Positions 60,617 to 64,000 of a stretch of DNA of 64,000 nt are shown piece by piece (position 1 is the first letter of the stretch; each line of letters begins with the position of its first letter). Location of the stretch: assembly GCA_910584595.1 (NCBI GenBank), contig CAJUBQ010000013.1:7275-71274 (forward strand). The letters run 5' to 3'. The position numbers and the translations under genes are program-made. This DNA comes from an uncultured Eubacterium sp. Its GTDB lineage: Bacteria; Bacillota; Clostridia; Lachnospirales; Lachnospiraceae. The notes below the pieces were generated by a model, which saw nothing but the letters and a program-made list of their open reading frames with translations, had not been told where the DNA came from and made no database searches.

Positions 60617-61137
60617 TTAGCTGCCCACCAGCAGAATCCGGAATAAAATGCAAGGGCGGGCAAAATGCCCGTTCATTTTACCCTTACATTTTATTCCGGA
60701 TTCTGCTACCATGCCATGCGCCGCTGCGGCGGCGAGGAGCCCTTTGCGGATTTCACTGGACAATGCCGACAGCCTGCCCTCTATGGATTCCGGGAACCGG
60801 CAGCCTGTGCCACTACTGACAGCTTCGCGGATTGTTTTGATTTCATCCATCCCAAACCGGACAACGCCGCGCCCCACTGCCCTTAAACGCTCCGCACACG
60901 TCCACTGTACAGCACCGCTGAAACTTTCATATGTATCCCATGCCGTGATCTTCCCGTGTTCATCCGTCTGCCGGACTTCCGCACTGCCAGAACCGTTCTT
61001 CTCCACCACAAGCCAGTGGTACTTATCCCCGTCTTTTGTATAGACTGTTTCATGTGGTCTGAAATATTTTTCATTTATCTTAATTCCCCTGTGCCGCCGT
61101 AACAGCTTACAATCCTGTCTATCTGCTCCTGCTTCAT
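60617..61137 (-). pseudogene. Mobile-element protein of unknown function, frameshifted
   Basis: ATG at 61137 gives MKQEQIDRIVSCYGGTGE, then an apparent loss of one A near 61083 shifts to IKINEKYFRPHETVYTKDGD. KYHWLVVEKNGSG, TAWDTYESFSGAVQWTCAER and GCRFPESIEGRLSALSSEIR follow. The last 30 residues come from an inverted repeat (60630-60707) and look foreign. Starts overlapping the readthrough end of the recombinase remnant. Confidence 0.5.
60630..60707. repeat. 27-bp inverted repeat
   Basis: Arms 60630-60656 and 60681-60707 are complementary with one mismatch (AGCAGAATCCGG/CCGGATTCTGCT at the outer part), with a 24-base loop that itself contains GGGCAAAATGCCC. Could be the fused ends of a small inserted element. 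Confidence 0.75.
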
Positions 61138-61319
61138 ACGCCGCTCCTTTCCATGCATTCAGACAGCTGCCTTTTTTCTGCCCTCGGTATCTCCGGCACG
61201 CCTGCTTCGGCCACGATATAATAAACCCCGTCCGCGCGGTCTTTTGCCCGCTCCGCTTCTTTCATCGCGTCAACTTCCGCTTTTCTCTGCGCTTTTGTGC
61301 GTTCCTCATAGGCTTTCTG

Positions 61320-62915
61320 CTACCCGTTTGCCCTGCGTCTTAAATAATTCCGGTGCAGCCTGTCCTTCCTCGCTTCTTTTTTCCGCATTTCCTCCAGTTC
61401 TTCCGGTGTCGGCTCCTTTTCCTGCATGGACGGCGGTATGAACTGCCCGATCAGGTTAAAATAAATTTCAATTTTCTGCGTGGCGTCAGTGCTTCCCTTG
61501 CGGTCACGCTCATGCACGACGATCTTCTCTATAAACTCATTCAGCATGACTGTGGTAAGGGTATCAAAATTTTCGTACCGTTCCACCAACGCAAGGAACC
61601 GCGCCGCTGATTTCCTGTCATTCTCATACGCATCCTGCGAAGCCTTATAGCCTGCCATTTCCTGTGAAAGCTGCTCCTGTTCCTTTTCGTACTGGCGCGA
61701 CAGCATTTCATGCCTTTTGTCGGGCAATTTTCCGAGGGCATTGTCCTCATAAATCTTCGCAATCAGAATCTCAAGCTCCCCGATGCGCTTTTCACCGGCT
61801 GCCATGCGCTTTTTCTGTGCGCTGAAATCAGCCGTCTGCCTCTGCTCCATGTCTGTCCTTATCTCTTTTGCAAACGCCTCCCTGTCCACATCCGCATAGC
61901 GTATCACTTCTTTTATCATCTGCGACACAAGTTCCATGACATCATCCGCTTTGACACGGTGCGCTGACTTGCAGAGTGTGCCAATCGGTACCTTGCCATA
62001 ATTAGCACATGTTTACTGCGGGATGCGCTTTCCGTTGTTAACCCTGTGGACATACATCTTGCCGCCGCAGTCGGCACAGTACATCAGCCCCGTAAGCGGA
62101 TGTGCCTCGCCCCATCCATCCGGGTAACGCCGCACCTGCCCCGTATGCGCTGCACGTTGTCAAAAGTCTCCTGATCGATAATTGCCGGATGCGTGTTTTC
62201 AAAGATAAGCCACTGGTCTGGTGAAACATAATGGCTTTTCTTATCCTTAAAATGCTTTCGCGTCTTTAAATTCACCGTGTGTCCGAAATACTCCTGCTTT
62301 GCGAGGATGCTGCAGACCGTAGTGCTGCTCCACCGGAACGGGTCTTTAAATTCCCTGTGCTGGTGTAGGCCCAGGCCAAGCTGTGCCAGATGACAGCCGG
62401 GGATGGGTATTTTTTCCCCGACAGCCTGTCCGCTATCTGGTACGGCCCGAACCCCTCCATCGTCATGCGGAAAACCCGGCGCACAATGGCAGCGGCTTCT
62501 TCATCCACAATCCACTTGTCCTTATCCTCCGCTGACTTTAAATACCCATACGGCGGCGCACTGGAAACGTGTTTCCCCGCATTCCCTTTTGCAAGGAACG
62601 TGGAGCGGATTTTTTTGCTCGTGTCGCGGGCATACCACTCATTCATGATATTCCGGAACGGGATAAAATCATCATCCCCGCTGAAACTGTCCACTACGTC
62701 ATTGACTGCAATGAGCCTTACGCCCATCTTGCGCATGGTTTCCATATACATTCCGACTTTCAGATAGTCACGTCCAAGCCTGCTCATATCTTTGATGCAG
62801 ACAGCCCCAACATTCCCCTTTTCAACCTGTTCCAGCATCGCCACGAAGCCGGGGCGGTCAAACCGGATGCCGGAGATCCCGTCGTCTATGTAAACGCTGT
62901 CTTTGATACAATTCG
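61320..62915 (-). pseudogene. Large serine recombinase, multiply broken
   Basis: Order is preserved: VYIDDGISGIRFDRPGFVAM, VCIKDMSRLGRDYLKVGMYM, NEWYARDTSKKIRSTF (catalytic-domain end), recombinase domain, NLKTRKHFKDKKSHYVSPDQ, the zinc ribbon LMYCADCGGKMYVHRV, and the coiled-coil C-terminal domain. The first 60 residues with the catalytic serine are missing; frames shift near 62345 and 62130; stops lie near 62014 (TAA) and 61320 (TAG), beyond which the family pattern continues to 61134. Dead integrase of a former conjugative element. Confidence 0.85.
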
Positions 62916-63041
62916 ATTTTTCCTTACACTTTTTGATTTTTCCCCGATACCTTTTGATTTTTTGTACACTTTTTGATTTTTCCCGATACCTTTTGATTTT
63001 TCCTATACTTTTTGATTTTTCGTTGGGGAAAAATCAAATTG
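62913..63041. repeat. Iteron-like tandem repeats
   Basis: Six units of the theme TTGATTTTTCC-(C)GATACC/TATACT start at about 62913, 62933, 62954, 62973, 62993 and 63012, a period of 19-21 bp or two helix turns. A reverse copy GGGGAAAAATCAAATTG closes the array (63025-63041), giving a TTGATTTTTC/GAAAAATCAA inverted end. They sit exactly where the recombinase gene loses its 5' part. Confidence 0.75.
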
Positions 63042-63067
63042 TAGAAAAATGCCGTAGAAAACAGGGG

Positions 63068-63111
63068 AAAAGGAAGCCTGCGGCATCACCGTCAGCCGCA
63101 GGCTTCCTTTT
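63068..63111 (-). terminator. Perfect 17-bp terminator
   Basis: AAAAGGAAGCCTGCGGC (63068-63084) pairs exactly with 63095-63111, 10-base loop. Ends the second recombinase on the minus strand and overlaps its stop codon. Confidence 0.93.
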
Positions 63112-63950
63112 ACGCTTTTATCTCCATCCCGTTCTTGAAAGTGAAGCGGATGTCCTCCCTGCTGTACACCGTGGCATACTCCACAAGGCTGTACCAGTCG
63201 TCCTCGTTAAATTCCGTGAGCGGGCCGTCCCGCTTTTCCAGGGCGGAAACAAACCTCCCGATTTTTTCCCGCTTCGCCTGCCGCTCCGTGATGGTCTGGC
63301 TGACTTCCGAAAGCCGCTCCTTCGCCCTGTTGAACCGCCCCGCCAGCCCGTCGTATTTCTTCTGGTACTCCGTCTGGTCGAGGGCGATGCGGGCGTTCTC
63401 CGCCACGCACTGTTCAATCAGTTCCGCCACCACGTTCATCTCATCCTGCAGCCGCAGGCGTTCCGACTCCAGCTCCTCGGTTCCGAAAAGCGTATCTTTT
63501 ATGGAATCGTAATCCTCCCGCACCCCATCCTTTTCTGCAAAGATGGCATTAGCCGCTTTCAGGAAAAGCTGTTTGATGGTTTCCTCGTCAAGGTGGGGCG
63601 TGCCGCATTTCTCCCCGCCGTCAAATTTGTGGTTGCACTGCCAGATGGTCTTCCGGTACTTGCTGTTGGAATGCCACACCTTGGAGCCATACCAGCCCCC
63701 GCAGTCCGCGCATTTTATCCGGCTGGAGAATACGCCCGTGCTGCTCGCCCGGTTCTTCCCGGAATGCCTGGCCGCCATCAGGTGCTGCGTCTCCTCGAAC
63801 ACGGACGGGCTGATTATGGCCTGGTGGTTGTTCTCCACATAATACTGCGGCACCTCGCCCTCGTTCACCTTCTTCTGCTTGGTGAGGAAATCTACCGTGT
63901 ATACTTTCTGCAGGAGCGCATCCCCTTTGTATTTTTCATTCGTGAGTGCA
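63110..63950 (-). pseudogene. Second large serine recombinase, C-terminal part
   Basis: About 280 residues from TSALTNEKYKGDALLQKVYT to the natural stop. Contains the NHQAIISPSVFEETQHLM element, a zinc ribbon (IKCADCGGWYG with WQCNHKFDGGEKCGTPHLD) and the coiled coil LESERLRLQDEMNVVAELIE. The catalytic N-terminal domain is absent: upstream of SALTNE the sequence is unrelated (63951-64000). GC-rich and otherwise undamaged, so the truncation is recent compared with the first recombinase. Confidence 0.85.
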
Positions 63951-64000
63951 CTGGTCAACAAAAATTGGACACTTAAATTGTATTTTTTGACATACAATCT
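63951..64000. mobile_element. Probable end of another insertion
   Basis: The AT-rich stretch with GTCAACAAAAATTGGACAC and a second TTGACAT-like motif interrupts the recombinase. It looks like an insertion-sequence terminus but too little is inside the window to name it. Confidence 0.4.

Noticed and set aside
62913..63041. CRISPR array
   Set aside because: Repeats of about 20 bp follow directly without 30-bp unique spacers, and no cas gene is present. The groES repeats were rejected for the same reason.

Overview
The window looks like a piece of chromosome from a gut-type Lachnospiraceae bacterium (Blautia/Roseburia-like Clostridia). The evidence is the Firmicutes-type sigma-A promoters, strong GGAGG ribosome sites, a perfect CIRCE element before groES-groEL, Lachnospiraceae-style alaS, purA and GroEL, a Cys-rich KTR remnant, and lipoprotein-linked sugar ABC transport. 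Genus is inference; no rRNA or tRNA gene was found to settle it.

Left part (1-31 kb), mostly core-like. At 1-7278 a sugar-utilisation locus runs from a divergent ArsR-type regulator through a lipoprotein solute-binding protein, two MalF/MalG-type permeases, a cytoplasmic GH2 glycosidase and a surface GH43 lipoprotein; a LacI regulator converges on it. From 8.5 to 10.2 kb there is no gene but five copies of a 210-280 bp palindromic element in alternating orientation, whose arms differ between copies yet stay complementary within each copy. Then come a polar amino-acid ABC operon (10.5-13.1 kb), a Gld-like ABC export/DUF4340 operon (13.5-17.3 kb), a HAD hydrolase, purA, degV, groEL-groES, an HTH gene, alaS with an unlisted 52-residue small gene in front of it, and two duplicated-domain proteins of unknown function.

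Middle part (28-43 kb), a scrap-yard of accessory DNA: a decayed TetR gene, transposase and KTR fragments, an intact tetR-ABC-FtsX operon, DUF4062, flavodoxin, DUF3788 and acetyltransferase remnants, an IS110-family element whose long non-coding flank lies downstream of the transposase (possible bridge RNA), a shredded PAPS-reductase-like gene, and a decayed toxin-antitoxin-like GNAT pair.

Defence island (42.7-57.4 kb, all minus strand): a full DNA phosphorothioation set dndB-dndC-dndD-dndE preceded by the restriction set dptF-dptG-dptH, with a DUF1016/PDDEXK nuclease just after dndE. No dndA lies in the window, so a host cysteine desulfurase probably supplies sulfur. The dndBCDE promoter (TTGACA-17-TATACT) sits inside a 45-bp near-perfect palindrome, which can also act as the terminator of dptFGH.

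Right part (57.5-64 kb): a PLD-domain fragment and a HepT toxin gene cut short on either side of a 505-residue protein of a mobile, poorly characterised family; the intact MntA antitoxin; and two broken large serine recombinases separated by a perfect terminator and six iteron-like repeats with a 20-bp period. The window stops inside what looks like the end of yet another insertion.
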